From positions 1 to 64,000 of the forward strand of contig CAZGYD010000192.1 of the NCBI GenBank assembly GCA_964530115.1: a stretch of DNA of 64,000 bases. Reading direction: 5' to 3'. Below, piece by piece: positions 16,775-25,971 of the stretch. The notes beneath the pieces are model-generated. The model was not told the origin of the DNA and made no database searches. It was given only the letters and a program-made list of their open reading frames with translations. Source of the DNA: Fen-999 sp964530115 (lineage in GTDB: Bacteria; Pseudomonadota; Gammaproteobacteria; Burkholderiales; Rhodocyclaceae). Position numbers and translations under genes: made by a program. The stretch's first letter is position 1. Every line of letters begins with the position of its first letter.

Positions 16775-17619
16775 GGCGCCTCGTAAAGGGGCAGCGTGAT
16801 CATGAACTCGGTGCCGGCACCGACCTCGGAACGCACGTCGATGCCGCCGCCGTGCGCGCGGGCGACACCGCGGGCGATGGCGAGCCCCAGGCCGGTGCCT
16901 TCGCTGCGCGTGGTGAAAAACGGCTCGAAGAGCCGCTCGACGACCTCCGGCGCCATGCCGCGGCCATCGTCGCGGACGCGGAGAACGAGACGGTCGCCGC
17001 TGCGATCCGCCGCGAGGCCGACGCGCCCGCCGGCATCGACGGCGTGGAGCGCGTTGTCGAGCAGGTTCATGAGCGCGCCGGCGAGCGCCTTGCGGTTGCC
17101 GGTCAGGAGGGCGCCGGCAGGCGCTTCCCCGGTTTCGAAACGGACGCCGCGCGCCCGCGCGAGCGGCTCGAAGGTCTGGGCGACCTCGGCAAGCAGTTCG
17201 GCCACGGGGAAGGTCTCGCGACCGAGCACCTCGCCGCGCGCGAAGAGCAGCGTATCCTGGATCAGGCGTTCGAGATGCTTGAGCCGGGCGACCGTCTTGC
17301 CCGCGATCGAGAGTCTCACGGCTTCCGGCAGATCGGGATTTTCGAGATTGCCGGCGTAGAGCAGCGCGGCAGCGAGCGGCGTGCGTAGTTGATGGGCGAG
17401 GTGGGCCGCCATCTCGCCCATCGCCGCGAGCCTGCGGTTGCGCTCGGCCTCCTCGCGCAGCCGGTTGGCTTCGGCGTTGGCGGCCGCGAGTTCCGCCGTC
17501 AGCGATTCCACCTGCCGCTCGAGCGCGCGATAGGACGCCGACAGCGCTTCCGAGGCCTGGTTGAACATCTGGAAGGCTTCGGCGAGGCGGGCGGGATCGA
17601 CGGGGGCGGAGGATGACAT
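16759..17619 (-). CDS. fleS: Flagellar sensor kinase (FleS/FlrB type)
   Basis: A soluble histidine kinase, 286 residues from ATG 17619. It contains a helical N-terminal region with a coiled coil (ALERQVESLTAELAAANAEANRLREEAE), a HisKA domain with AHQLRTPLAAALLY (phospho-acceptor His) and an ATPase domain with NLLDNALHA, DDGRGMAP, FEPFFTT and GTGLGLAIARG. It should phosphorylate FleR, whose gene overlaps its 3' end. In-frame ATGs at 17634 and farther up to 17688 exist; the longer forms would cover the operator region, so a short form is preferred, but no start has a strong ribosome site. Confidence 0.9.
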
Positions 17620-17656
17620 GACGGCCGTTTCCATCGGGGCCATCATGGCAGAATCG

Positions 17657-17697
17657 TTGCCGGACAACAACTTGCGAAATGCCGGCAAAAATTGCCG
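17657..17697. promoter_or_regulatory. Candidate FleR operator between fleS and fliF
   Basis: A perfect inverted repeat CGGCAA-AAA-TTGCCG at 17683-17697, with an extra half-site TTGCCG at 17657-17662. It lies 8 bp upstream of the fliF -24 element and also in front of fleS. The same palindrome type recurs by flgB/flgA, flgK and flhB. From memory, FlbD ftr elements and FlrC sites contain CGGCAA-like halves. Confidence 0.7.
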
Positions 17698-17705
17698 TTA
17701 CTTGC

Positions 17706-17721
17706 TGGAACCGCCCTTGCA
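17706..17721 (+). promoter_or_regulatory. Sigma-54 promoter of the fliF operon
   Basis: TGGAACC-GCCC-TTGCA has the invariant GG and GC with exact spacing; two bases differ from the -24 consensus TGGCACG. The expected start point is about 17733, some 79 bp before the fliF ATG. Confidence 0.8.
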
Positions 17722-17811
17722 AGGGGAGCCGACAATCCGGCAGCGGCCCGTGGTGCCGGCCCGGTGGCCGTCCCTGCGGACGATACCGGCGAATGAGCGA
17801 AGATATACGAC

Positions 17812-19437
17812 ATGGCGAGTGCTGAACAGACGATCCCCTTGAATCTGGCCGCGTTCAACCGCTTGAGCGCGGCGCAGAAGATGGGCGCGCTCGCCGCGGT
17901 CGCGCTCGCCATCGCGTTGCTCGTCGGCGGCCTCATGTGGGCCCGGGAGCCGACCTATGGCGTGCTTTTCGCCAACCTCCAGGAGCGCGACGGCGGCCAG
18001 ATCATCGCCGCGCTCGAGCAGCAGAACATTCCCTATCGCGTCTCCCAGGGCGGCAGCGCCATTCTCGTGCCCTCCGGCCAGGTGCACGACGTCCGCCTGC
18101 GGCTCGCGTCGCAGGGGTTGCCCCGCGGCGGGCTGGTCGGCTTCGAGATCATGGAGACGCAGAAGCTCGGCATCAGCCAGTTCGCCGAGCAGATCAACTA
18201 CCAGCGCGCGCTCGAGGGCGAGCTCGCCCGCTCGATCCAGTCGCTCGCCGCGGTCAAGGGCGCCCGCGTGCATCTGGCCATCCCCAAGCAGACGGCCTTC
18301 CTGCGCGACGAGCAGAAGCCGACCGCCTCCGTCCTGGTCGGCCTGCACCCGGGACGCAAGCTCGATCCACAGCAGGTCGCCGGCATCGTCCATCTGGTCT
18401 CCTCGAGCGTGCCGCAGCTGGTGCCGGCCAACGTCAGCGTCATCGATCAGGACGGCAACCTGGTCTCGGAATCGGGCGATGCGGCCAAGACCGCCGGGCT
18501 CGATCCCTCGCAGATCAAGTACGTCCGCGACATCGAGCAGGAGTACCGCCGCCGCGTCGAGGCGATCCTCGCGCCGCTCGTCGGCGTGCAGAATGTCCGC
18601 GCGCAGGTGACGGCCGAGGTCGATTTCTCGCAGACCGAACAGGTCGCCGAGACCTACAAGCCGAATCCCAGCCCCGAGACGGCGATCCGCAGCCAGCAGA
18701 CTTCCGAGTCTGGCGGCAGCGCCGCGGCCGGCGCCATCGGCGTGCCCGGCGCGCTGTCGAACCAGCCGCCGGTGCCGGCGACGGCGCCGATCACCAACCC
18801 GCCGGTCGCCGGCGCCGCGGGAAACGCCGGCGGCGCGCCGACCTCCTTCAGCCGCAACTCGACGATCAACTATGAGCTCGACAAGACGGTGCGCCACACC
18901 AAGGGCGCGCCCGGCATCGTCAAGCGGCTGTCGGTCGCCGTCGTGCTCAACCACAGGCAGGATCCGGGCAAGAAGAAATCGACGCCGCTCACCGAGGCGG
19001 AGCTCCGCCAGGCGACCGCGCTCGCGCAGGAAGCGGTCGGCTTCAACAAGGAGCGCGGCGACACGGTCAATGTCGCCAACGTGCCCTTCGCGCCGAACGA
19101 GATCGAGCCGATTCCCGACACGCCGATCTGGAAAGACGCCTCGACGGTCGGCATGATCAAGGATCTCGCCAAGTGGCTCGTCTTCGCGCTGATCGCCTGG
19201 CTCGTCTGGGTCAAGGTATTCCGGCCGCTGGTGGAAATGCTCGCCGCCACCGCGCATCGCGTCGAGGTCGAGGAGAACGTCGCTGCCGAGGCGGCCGTCG
19301 AGGGCCACCAGGCCGCCGCCGTGCCGCAAGCGCGGAGCTACGAGGACAAGGTGCAGCAGGCCCGCGACCTGGCCAAGCAGGATCCGAAGCTCGTCGCCAA
19401 CGTGATCAAGGGGTGGGTCAGTGGCGAATCCGGATGA
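17812..19437 (+). CDS. fliF: Flagellar MS-ring protein
   Basis: A 541-residue inner-membrane ring protein. TM1 lies at about 24-45 (AAVALAIALLVGGLMWA) and TM2 at about 450-470 (WLVFALIAWLVWVKVF). Between them is the YscJ/FliF ring-building region (YGVLFANLQERDGGQIIAALEQ, GLVGFEIMETQKLGISQFAEQINYQRALEGELARSI) and a Gly/Pro/Ala-rich insertion near 300-345. The C-terminal tail binds FliG. The length is close to the usual 550-570. It heads the fliFGHIJ run behind a sigma-54 promoter and overlaps fliG by 17 bp. Confidence 0.97.
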   Translation: MASAEQTIPLNLAAFNRLSAAQKMGALAAVALAIALLVGGLMWAREPTYGVLFANLQERDGGQIIAALEQQNIPYRVSQGGSAILVPSGQVHDVRLRLASQGLPRGGLVGFEIMETQKLGISQFAEQINYQRALEGELARSIQSLAAVKGARVHLAIPKQTAFLRDEQKPTASVLVGLHPGRKLDPQQVAGIVHLVSSSVPQLVPANVSVIDQDGNLVSESGDAAKTAGLDPSQIKYVRDIEQEYRRRVEAILAPLVGVQNVRAQVTAEVDFSQTEQVAETYKPNPSPETAIRSQQTSESGGSAAAGAIGVPGALSNQPPVPATAPITNPPVAGAAGNAGGAPTSFSRNSTINYELDKTVRHTKGAPGIVKRLSVAVVLNHRQDPGKKKSTPLTEAELRQATALAQEAVGFNKERGDTVNVANVPFAPNEIEPIPDTPIWKDASTVGMIKDLAKWLVFALIAWLVWVKVFRPLVEMLAATAHRVEVEENVAAEAAVEGHQAAAVPQARSYEDKVQQARDLAKQDPKLVANVIKGWVSGESG

Positions 19438-20425
19438 GGGTCTGGAAAAGAGCGCGATGCTTTTGCTCACGCTTGGCGAGGACGAAGCCGCGGAGATCCT
19501 CAAGCATCTGGGCCCGCGCGAGGTGCAGAAGCTCGGCCAGGCGATGGCGCAGCTCAAGGCCGTGCCGCGCGAGAAGGTCGAGGCCGTGCTCGACGAACTG
19601 GAAGCCCATTCGATGAGAGGCACGCCGCTCGATGCCGACGAAGCCAAGATCAAGGCCATGCTCACCAAGGCGCTCGGCGACGACAAGGCCGCCGGCCTCA
19701 TCTCGCGCATCCTCCAGGGGGGCGACACGGCCGGCATCGAGGGCCTCAAGTGGATGGACGCCGCGACCGTCGCCGACCTGATCAAGAACGAGCATCCGCA
19801 GATCATCGCCACGATCCTCGTCCATCTCGAATACGACCACGCCGGCGAGATCCTCAAGCATTTCACCGAGCGGCTCCGGAACGACGTCGTGCTGCGCATC
19901 GCCACGCTCGACGGCGTCCAGCCGGTCGCCCTGCAGGAATTGAACGACACGCTGAAGCGCCTCCTGGCCGGCGCCTCGGGCAACGTCAAGAAGACGGCGA
20001 TGGGCGGCATCCGTCACGCCGCGGAGATTCTCAACTTCGTCGGCCAGGCGGCGGAGACCGCGATCATGGACAACGTGCGCGAGTACGACCCCGACCTCGC
20101 CCAGAAGATCCTCGACGAGATGTTCGTCTTCGAGAACCTGCTCGACATCGACGACCGCGGCATCCAGCTCCTGCTGCGCGAGGTGCAGTCCGACTCGCTG
20201 ATCCTCGCGCTCAAGGGCGCGCCGCCCGAACTGCGCGAGAAGATCTTCAAGAACATGTCCCAGCGCGCCGCCGAGATGCTCAAGGAGGACCTCGAAGCCA
20301 AGGGACCGGTGCGCCTGTCGGAAGTCGAGGCCGAACAGAAGGAAATCCTCAAGATCGCGCGCCGCCTCGCCGACGAGGGCCAGATCATCCTCGGCGGCAA
20401 GGGGGGCGAGGACCAGATGATATGA
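19421..20425 (+). CDS. fliG: Flagellar motor switch protein FliG
   Basis: A 334-residue C-ring protein that transmits torque from the stator to the MS ring. N-terminal (KSAMLLLTLGEDEAAEILKHLGPREVQKLG), middle (EHPQIIATILVHLEYDHAGEIL, with the EHPQ motif) and C-terminal (IDDRGIQLLLREVQSD, LALKGA, FKNMSQRAAEML) domains are all present. The charged C-terminal helix has the usual stator-contact pattern. GTG 19421 is the start; it lies inside the fliF 3' end. A 97-bp gap carrying a dispersed repeat separates it from fliH. Confidence 0.97.
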   Translation: MANPDEGLEKSAMLLLTLGEDEAAEILKHLGPREVQKLGQAMAQLKAVPREKVEAVLDELEAHSMRGTPLDADEAKIKAMLTKALGDDKAAGLISRILQGGDTAGIEGLKWMDAATVADLIKNEHPQIIATILVHLEYDHAGEILKHFTERLRNDVVLRIATLDGVQPVALQELNDTLKRLLAGASGNVKKTAMGGIRHAAEILNFVGQAAETAIMDNVREYDPDLAQKILDEMFVFENLLDIDDRGIQLLLREVQSDSLILALKGAPPELREKIFKNMSQRAAEMLKEDLEAKGPVRLSEVEAEQKEILKIARRLADEGQIILGGKGGEDQMI

Positions 20426-20450
20426 CCGCCTTTGCCGACAGGAGCGCGCA

Positions 20451-20478
20451 GCCAAACTCAGCCATGGTAAGACGCCGG
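20451..20478 (-). repeat. Dispersed 28-bp repeat, copy 3 (fliG-fliH gap)
   Basis: The minus strand reads CCGGCGTCTTACCATGGCTG then AGTTTGGC: three differences within the first 18 positions and one near the end. It lies in the only sizeable gap (97 bp) of the fliFGHIJ run, 45 bp before fliH. Confidence 0.75.
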
Positions 20479-20522
20479 CAGGCTTCACCCACGGATGACC
20501 GTGTCTCCAAGGAACAGCCGGC

Positions 20523-21140
20523 ATGAACGGTCTGACCGCCTGGGAACGCTGGGAGCTCGCAAGCCTCGACGAGGCGCCGCCGCCATCACCGGAACCGCCG
20601 GCTGCCGAAACCCCGCCCGAGCCGCCAAGCCGCGAGGAGATCGAGCGGATCTGCGCCGAGGCGCGCCAGGAGGGTTACGCCGACGGCTATGCCGCCGGCG
20701 AGGCGGCCGTGCGTGAGGAAGCCAGGCGCCTGGCGAAAGCGGCGGAGACGCTCGAGCAGGCGCTCGCGGAATTCGACCAGCAGGTCGCCGACGAGTTGCT
20801 GGCGCTGGCGATCGAAATCGCGCGCCAGGTCGTGCGCGCCGAAATCGCCGCCCGCCCGGAGCACATCGTCGCCGTGGTTCAGCAGGCGCTGGCCCAGCTG
20901 CCGCACCAGCACGCGGTCATCTACCTGCATCCCGACGATGCGGCGCTCGTGCGCAGCCATGCCGGCGACCAGCTCACCCACGCGGGCCACCGCATCCTCG
21001 AAGACGTCCGCCTCAAGCGCGGCGACTGCACGATCGAGTCGGGCAACACCCAGATCGACGCGACCCTGGCGACGCGCTGGCGGCGGGTGATCGAGAGCGT
21101 CGGCTTCGTCGATGCCTGGAACGGAGGCGCAGGCAAGTGA
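20523..21140 (+). CDS. fliH: Flagellar export ATPase regulator FliH
   Basis: A 205-residue stator-like partner of the FliI ATPase. It has a proline-rich N-terminal part with ANGLTAWERWEL-like Trp residues (MNGLTAWERWELAS) that contact the export gate and C-ring, a central helix with GxxxG-type spacing (GYADGYAAGEAA) and a C-terminal domain (LALAIEIARQVVRAEI, HPDDAALVR). It overlaps fliI by 4 bp. ATG 20523 has GGAACAGCC upstream. Confidence 0.93.
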   Translation: MNGLTAWERWELASLDEAPPPSPEPPAAETPPEPPSREEIERICAEARQEGYADGYAAGEAAVREEARRLAKAAETLEQALAEFDQQVADELLALAIEIARQVVRAEIAARPEHIVAVVQQALAQLPHQHAVIYLHPDDAALVRSHAGDQLTHAGHRILEDVRLKRGDCTIESGNTQIDATLATRWRRVIESVGFVDAWNGGAGK

Positions 21141-22534
21141 CGCCGCATTGCCAGGCCTGGCGGACGCTGCTTGCCGGCACACGCGAGCAGCTGGCCACGG
21201 CGCAGCCCTTCCAGCTCTCCGGCCGGCTGACACGTATCAACGGCCTGGTCATGGAGGCCTCGGGACTCAAGCTCGCCCTCGGCTCGAGCTGCAAGGTACA
21301 GATCGCCGGCAACGGCACCATCGAGGCCGAAGTCGTCGGCTTCGCCGGCGAGCGGCTCTACATGATGCCAACCGAGGACATCTACGGCCTCGCGCCCGGA
21401 TCGAGCGTGATTCCGGTGGAAGCGCCGCCGACGCCGCCGAAGATCCGCTTGGGCGGCCGCCGCTGGACCCGCCGCGCCTACGACCGGGCCAAACGCCTGC
21501 CGGTCGGCGAACAGATGCTCGGCCGCGTCGTCGACGGCAACGGCCGGCCGCTCGACGGTCGCGGGCCGCTCGAGCCCAAGCCCGAGCGCTCGCTGGTCAG
21601 CCGGCCATTCAATCCGCTCCAGCGCGCGCCGATCAAGCAGGTGCTCGATGTCGGCATCCGTGCGATCAACGGGCTTTTGACCATCGGCCGCGGCCAGCGG
21701 CTCGGCCTGTTCGCCGGCTCCGGCGTCGGCAAGAGCGTGCTGCTCGGGATGATGGCGCGCTACACCGCGGCGGACGTGATCGTCGTCGGTCTGATCGGCG
21801 AGCGCGGCCGCGAGGTCAAGGAATTCATCGAGCAGAACCTCGGTGCCGAGGGCCGCGCGCGCTCGGTCGTGGTCGCCTGCCCGGCCGACGTGAGTCCGCT
21901 GATGCGCCTTCAGGGCGCGGCCTACGCGACCTCCATCGCCGAATATTTCCGCGACCAGGGCCGCCACGTACTGCTGATCATGGACTCGCTGACCCGCTTC
22001 GCCATGGCCCAGCGCGAGATCGCGCTCGCCGTCGGCGAGCCGCCGGTGACGCGCGGCTATCCGCCCTCGGTGTTCGCGCGCCTGCCCCAACTGGTGGAAC
22101 GTGCCGGCAACGGGCCCGAGGGCGGCGGCTCGATCACGGCCTTCTACACCGTGCTCGCCGAAGGCGACGACCAGCAGGACCCGATCGCCGATTCGGCGCG
22201 GGCCATCCTCGACGGCCACATCGTCCTCTCGCGCCAGCTCGCCGACGCCGGCCACTATCCCGCCGTGGACATCGAACAGTCGATCTCGCGGGCGATGACC
22301 AACCTGATCGATCCGGCCCAGCTCGAACTGGTACGCCGCTTCAAGCAGCTCTACGCGCGCTACCAGCGCGCCCGCGACCTGCTGGCCGTGGGCGCCTACG
22401 CGCGCGGCGCCGATCCGCTGCTCGACCAGGCGATCGCCCTCTATCCCTCGATGGAACGCTTCCTCCAGCAGGGCATACAGGAACGCGCCGACGTCCGCGA
22501 CAGCATCGACGCCCTGGCCACGCTGTTCGCATGA
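21137..22534 (+). CDS. fliI: Flagellum-specific export ATPase
   Basis: A 465-residue F1-beta-like ATPase that energises the type III export gate. It has Walker A GSGVGKS (in GLFAGSGVGKSVLLGMM), GERGREVKEFIEQNLG (catalytic Glu region), Walker B LLIMDSLTRFAMAQREI and RGYPPSVFARLPQLVERAG, all typical of FliI. It starts at GTG 21137, overlapping fliH. The length is normal (E. coli 457). Confidence 0.97.
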   Translation: MTPHCQAWRTLLAGTREQLATAQPFQLSGRLTRINGLVMEASGLKLALGSSCKVQIAGNGTIEAEVVGFAGERLYMMPTEDIYGLAPGSSVIPVEAPPTPPKIRLGGRRWTRRAYDRAKRLPVGEQMLGRVVDGNGRPLDGRGPLEPKPERSLVSRPFNPLQRAPIKQVLDVGIRAINGLLTIGRGQRLGLFAGSGVGKSVLLGMMARYTAADVIVVGLIGERGREVKEFIEQNLGAEGRARSVVVACPADVSPLMRLQGAAYATSIAEYFRDQGRHVLLIMDSLTRFAMAQREIALAVGEPPVTRGYPPSVFARLPQLVERAGNGPEGGGSITAFYTVLAEGDDQQDPIADSARAILDGHIVLSRQLADAGHYPAVDIEQSISRAMTNLIDPAQLELVRRFKQLYARYQRARDLLAVGAYARGADPLLDQAIALYPSMERFLQQGIQERADVRDSIDALATLFA

Positions 22535-22581
22535 ACTAGAATCGACTCCGACGCCGCAAGCGGCACCCGTGGACGCGCACC

Positions 22582-23034
22582 GTGACAGGCAAGTTCCCCC
22601 TCCAGTCCATCCTCGACCTCTCGCAGATGAAGCTCGAAGAGGCGACGCGCCGCCTCGGCGAACTGATCGCCGACCAGCGGCAGGCGGTGGAGCGCGTCGA
22701 ACTGCTCGTCCGCTACCGCGACGAGTACCACGAGCGCTTCCTCGCCGCGGCGCGCGAAGGGCTTGCTCCCAACCAGTGGCGTAACTACCAGGCATTCCTC
22801 GAACGGCTCGACGCCGCGATCGCCCAGGCGCAGCAGATGGCCGCGCAGTCGGCGGAACGGGCGGCGGCCGGCAAGCAGGACTGGATCGAGAAGAAGGGCC
22901 GCGTCAAGGCCTTCGACACCCTCGCCCAGCGCCACGACGCGCGGATGACCTACGCGGCGGGACGACAGGCGCAGAAGGATCTCGACGAGCACGCCAGCCG
23001 CCTCCATTTCGGCAGGGCCGACGCGGAGGACTAA
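22582..23034 (+). CDS. fliJ: Flagellar export chaperone FliJ
   Basis: A 150-residue, almost entirely coiled-coil protein (RRLGELIADQRQAVERVELLVRYRDEYHERF; LERLDAAIAQAQQMAAQSAERAAAG). FliJ forms the central stalk of the FliI hexamer and contacts FlhA. GTG 22582 lies 47 bp after fliI. It ends just before the sigma-54 promoter of fliK. Confidence 0.93.
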   Translation: MTGKFPLQSILDLSQMKLEEATRRLGELIADQRQAVERVELLVRYRDEYHERFLAAAREGLAPNQWRNYQAFLERLDAAIAQAQQMAAQSAERAAAGKQDWIEKKGRVKAFDTLAQRHDARMTYAAGRQAQKDLDEHASRLHFGRADAED

Positions 23035-23048
23035 TCTACCGGTCATCA

Positions 23049-23064
23049 TGGCACGCGGCTTGCA
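23049..23064 (+). promoter_or_regulatory. Sigma-54 promoter of the fliK operon
   Basis: TGGCACG-CGGC-TTGCA is a perfect match to the -24/-12 consensus. The start point should be about 23076, with GAGG before ATG 23101. No CGGCAA palindrome was found nearby, so an activator may act from the fliF operator or another site. Confidence 0.92.
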
Positions 23065-23100
23065 TTTACCCGTGGCAACGAGCCCATCGAGGATGATTCC

Positions 23101-24231
23101 ATGCCTGTCGTGACCGTCCCCTCCGGCCCCGCAACGACGATGCCCAAGGCCGCATCCGGCCCGGCGGCCGCCGACGCCGCAACCGAGGCCGCCACGCCCT
23201 TCGCCTCGGTGCTGGAAGGCCGGATCAAGGGCGCACCCGAATCGGCTGGAAGCGCCGCTGCGACCGCGGAAGCCGCGGCGCCGGCGGACACCGGGACCGA
23301 CCCCGTCCCCGACGATCTCGCCGCGCTCCTGCCGGTATTTCTCGGCATCACCCCGCCTGGCGGTCTCGATGCCGAACCGTCCGCACCGGCCCTCGCCGAC
23401 GGCCGGACGCAGGGCGCCATCGAATCGCCGGTCTTCCTGCCTTCCCTGTCGGTCCCGGCCGGCACCCCCGCAGCCGGCGAGTTCCCCGCCGCGACCCCGC
23501 CCGCCACGGCCGTCTCATTGCCACGCGCCGGCATCGATGCCGTTGCCGGCGAGACGACGAATTCGCCGGCAAACCTTGCCGCGCCGGGCGAGCCGGAAGG
23601 GCTGCCGCTCTCCGCGGCCCGCGCCGCGCGGCCCGGGGCGGAAACCGTTCTCCCGGCCGCGGAGGCGGCGAGCGTTCCAACGGAGGAAGCCGTCGAACCG
23701 CGCCCGGGCACCGCGGCCGCACCCACCGATGCGCTGCTCGTCCAGACGCACGGCGGGCCACACACCGGTGCCCGGCTTTCCGTGGGAGAAGCCCGCTATC
23801 ACGTCGCTTCGCCCGTCGGCAGCCGTCCATGGGAGGCCGCCATCGGCAACAGCCTGGTGTTCATGACCGGCCAGCAGCAAAGCCGCGCCGAGATCGTGCT
23901 CACACCGCCGCAGCTCGGCCGCATCGAGATCTCGCTCACCATCAATGCCGCCAACGACGCCTCGGCGACCTTCGTCTCCACGAGCCCCGCCGTGCAGGAA
24001 GCCCTGACCCAGGCGCTGCCGCGGCTAAAGGAAATCCTCGCCGATGCCGGTATTAACTTGTCGCAGGCCGACGTCAATTCCGGCTCGCCCGACCGTTCCG
24101 CCGGCCAGGATGGCGGATCGTCCCGGCGTGCCACCACGGCTGAGTTTGGCGGTGATAGCGCCGCGCTCACCTCCGTCACCGACACCGGCTGGTCCGGCAC
24201 GGGCCGCGGGCTCGTCGATGTCTTTGCCTGA
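23101..24231 (+). CDS. fliK: Flagellar hook-length control protein
   Basis: A 376-residue secreted ruler that ends hook growth and switches the export gate to filament substrates. About 250 N-terminal residues are low-complexity Ala/Pro/Glu. The C-terminal Flg_hook domain is clear (RAEIVLTPPQLGRIEISLTI, then ATFVSTSPAVQEALTQALPRLKEIL, AGINLSQADVNSG). It is the first gene after a perfect sigma-54 promoter. Near the C-terminus SRRATTAEFGG is encoded by a dispersed repeat copy (24123-24150). Confidence 0.93.
   Translation: MPVVTVPSGPATTMPKAASGPAAADAATEAATPFASVLEGRIKGAPESAGSAAATAEAAAPADTGTDPVPDDLAALLPVFLGITPPGGLDAEPSAPALADGRTQGAIESPVFLPSLSVPAGTPAAGEFPAATPPATAVSLPRAGIDAVAGETTNSPANLAAPGEPEGLPLSAARAARPGAETVLPAAEAASVPTEEAVEPRPGTAAAPTDALLVQTHGGPHTGARLSVGEARYHVASPVGSRPWEAAIGNSLVFMTGQQQSRAEIVLTPPQLGRIEISLTINAANDASATFVSTSPAVQEALTQALPRLKEILADAGINLSQADVNSGSPDRSAGQDGGSSRRATTAEFGGDSAALTSVTDTGWSGTGRGLVDVFA
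24123..24150 (+). repeat. Dispersed 28-bp repeat, copy 4 (inside fliK)
   Basis: CCGGCGTGCCACCACGGCTG then AGTTTGGC, in the plus orientation, read in frame as RRATTAEFGG in the flexible tail after the FliK_C domain. Confidence 0.75.
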
Positions 24232-24262
24232 CGACGACTGACCACATCGCGGAGATAAGGAC

Positions 24263-24853
24263 ATGGCGGAAGCCAAGAAGACGGAAAACAAGGACGAAGG
24301 CCAGGCACCGGCCAAGAAAAGCAAGCTGATGATCATCATCATCGCCGTCGTCGCGCTGGTGGCGATCGGCGGCGGTGCGGCCTTCTTCCTGATGAAGGGC
24401 AAGGCCGCCGAAGATGCCGAGGACGAGGATGCCGATCACCGGCCGGCCAAGACCGAGAAGGCGAAAAAGGCGAAGAAGGACAACGCCGCACCGCCGGCCT
24501 TCGTCAAGCTCGAGGCCTTCACGGTCAGGCTACAGGCGGAAGGCCAGGATGCGTATCTCCAGGCCGTTCCCGAACTGCGCGTGCTCGATGCCGGCATCGG
24601 CGACAAGATCAAGCTCTACACGCCGGAGATCCGCCACAAGGTAACGCTGATCCTGATGGGCAAGAAGGCTTCCGAGATCTCGACGCCCCAGGGCGTGCAG
24701 CAGCTCGCCAACGAAATGCGCGTCGCGATCAACCACATCATCGAGCCGCCAGTCGTGCGCAAGAAGGGCAAGGCCGCCGAGGTCGTCGACGACGAGCCCG
24801 GCCCCGACGACCCGGTGCAGGCGGTGCTGTTCACTTCTTTCATCGTCCAATGA
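24263..24853 (+). CDS. fliL: Flagellar basal-body associated protein FliL
   Basis: A 196-residue inner-membrane protein with a short cytoplasmic lysine-rich start, a TM at about 21-43 (LMIIIIAVVALVAIGGGAAFFLM), a charged Asp/Glu/Lys linker and a periplasmic FliL domain (AFTVRLQAEGQDAYLQAVPELRV, GDKIKLYTPEIRHKVTLIL). FliL surrounds the MotAB stator and supports torque. ATG 24263 follows GGAGATAAGG. Confidence 0.95.
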   Translation: MAEAKKTENKDEGQAPAKKSKLMIIIIAVVALVAIGGGAAFFLMKGKAAEDAEDEDADHRPAKTEKAKKAKKDNAAPPAFVKLEAFTVRLQAEGQDAYLQAVPELRVLDAGIGDKIKLYTPEIRHKVTLILMGKKASEISTPQGVQQLANEMRVAINHIIEPPVVRKKGKAAEVVDDEPGPDDPVQAVLFTSFIVQ

Positions 24854-24930
24854 GCGACATCCGCCGGGCCGTGCCAATGACGGCGCCAACCAACGACATG
24901 AAGCAGCCGAGACGGGCGAAGCGCCTCGAT

Positions 24931-24948
24931 CTCCCCCGCGAGGGGGAG
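24931..24948 (+). other. Hairpin in the fliL-fliM gap
   Basis: CTCCCCC-GCGA-GGGGGAG, a 7-bp perfect stem with no U-tract, in the 116-bp gap before fliM. It could slow polymerase or tune relative fliL/fliM expression. The rest of the gap holds only the GGGAGGGGGCGGGA ribosome region. Confidence 0.5.
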
Positions 24949-24969
24949 GCCGGGAGGGGGCGGGAATAA

Positions 24970-25962
24970 ATGGCCCAGGACTTCCTCTCCCAGGAAGAAG
25001 TCGACGCGCTGCTCAAGGGCGTCACCGGCGAAGCCGACGAGGCGCCCGAGGCGCAGACCACGGAGGCCGCTGGCGGCGTCCGGCCCTACGACCTCGGTCG
25101 CCAGGAGCGGATCGTCCGCGGGCGCATGCCGACGCTCGAACTGATCAACGAACGGTTCGCCCGTCTCCTGCGCATCGGCCTGTTCAACTACCTGCACAAG
25201 AATGCCGAGATCTCGCTGGAACCGGTCAAGGTCCAGAAATACAGCGAGTTCATCCGCAACCTCGCCGTGCCGACCAACCTCAACCTGGTGACCATGCGGC
25301 CGCTGCGCGGCACCGGACTGGTGGTATTCGATCCGAACCTCGTCTTCCTCGTCGTCGACAGCATGTTCGGCGGCGACGGCCGCTTCCACACCCGCGTCGA
25401 GGGCCGCGACTTCACGCCGACCGAGCAGCGCATCATCCAGGGGTTGCTCAACGTCTTCTTCCGCGAATACGAAAAGGCCTGGCAGCCGGTGTTCCCGGTA
25501 AAGTTCGAGTACGTGCGCTCGGAGATGAACACCCAGTTCGCCAACATCGCCACGCCCTCGGAGATCGTCGTCGCCGTCTCCTTCACCGTCGAGCTCAACG
25601 GCAACTCGTCCGAGATGCACCTCTGCCTGCCCTACGCGATGATCGAACCGATCCGCGACGGGCTCTACAGCACCATGCACAGCGAGCAGGCCGGCGCCGA
25701 CAAGCGCTGGTCGGCGACGTTGACCCGCGAGTTGCAACGGGCCGAGGTCGAGCTCGTCGTGCCGCTGGGCAGCCACGAGATGACGCTCGGCGAGGTCATG
25801 GCCATGAAGGTCGGCGACGTCATCCCGATCACGGTCGGCGAGCGCGTCCAGGCCCTGGTCGACGGCGTGCCGGTGATGAACTGCCGCTACGGCGTGCGTA
25901 ACGGCCAGTACGCGCTTAAGGTGGAGAGTTTCGTCGCCGAGGAAGAGGCCGAACAGGCATAG
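24970..25962 (+). CDS. fliM: Flagellar motor switch protein FliM
   Basis: A 330-residue C-ring protein. The N-terminal CheY-P docking peptide is intact (LSQEEVDALLKGV). The middle domain has GGXG-type sequence (FGGDGRF) and FTPTEQRIIQGLL, and the C-terminal FliN-like domain has VELVVPLGSHEMTLGEVMAMKVGDVI. The length is normal. It receives the signal from CheY encoded at 56314. It is followed by fliN after 9 bp. Confidence 0.97.
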   Translation: MAQDFLSQEEVDALLKGVTGEADEAPEAQTTEAAGGVRPYDLGRQERIVRGRMPTLELINERFARLLRIGLFNYLHKNAEISLEPVKVQKYSEFIRNLAVPTNLNLVTMRPLRGTGLVVFDPNLVFLVVDSMFGGDGRFHTRVEGRDFTPTEQRIIQGLLNVFFREYEKAWQPVFPVKFEYVRSEMNTQFANIATPSEIVVAVSFTVELNGNSSEMHLCLPYAMIEPIRDGLYSTMHSEQAGADKRWSATLTRELQRAEVELVVPLGSHEMTLGEVMAMKVGDVIPITVGERVQALVDGVPVMNCRYGVRNGQYALKVESFVAEEEAEQA

Positions 25963-25971
25963 GAGTCCATC

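Noticed and set aside
17698..20010. A 770-codon open frame on the minus strand over fliF-fliG.
   Set aside because: Antisense to well-conserved flagellar genes, with no ribosome site or recognisable domain.
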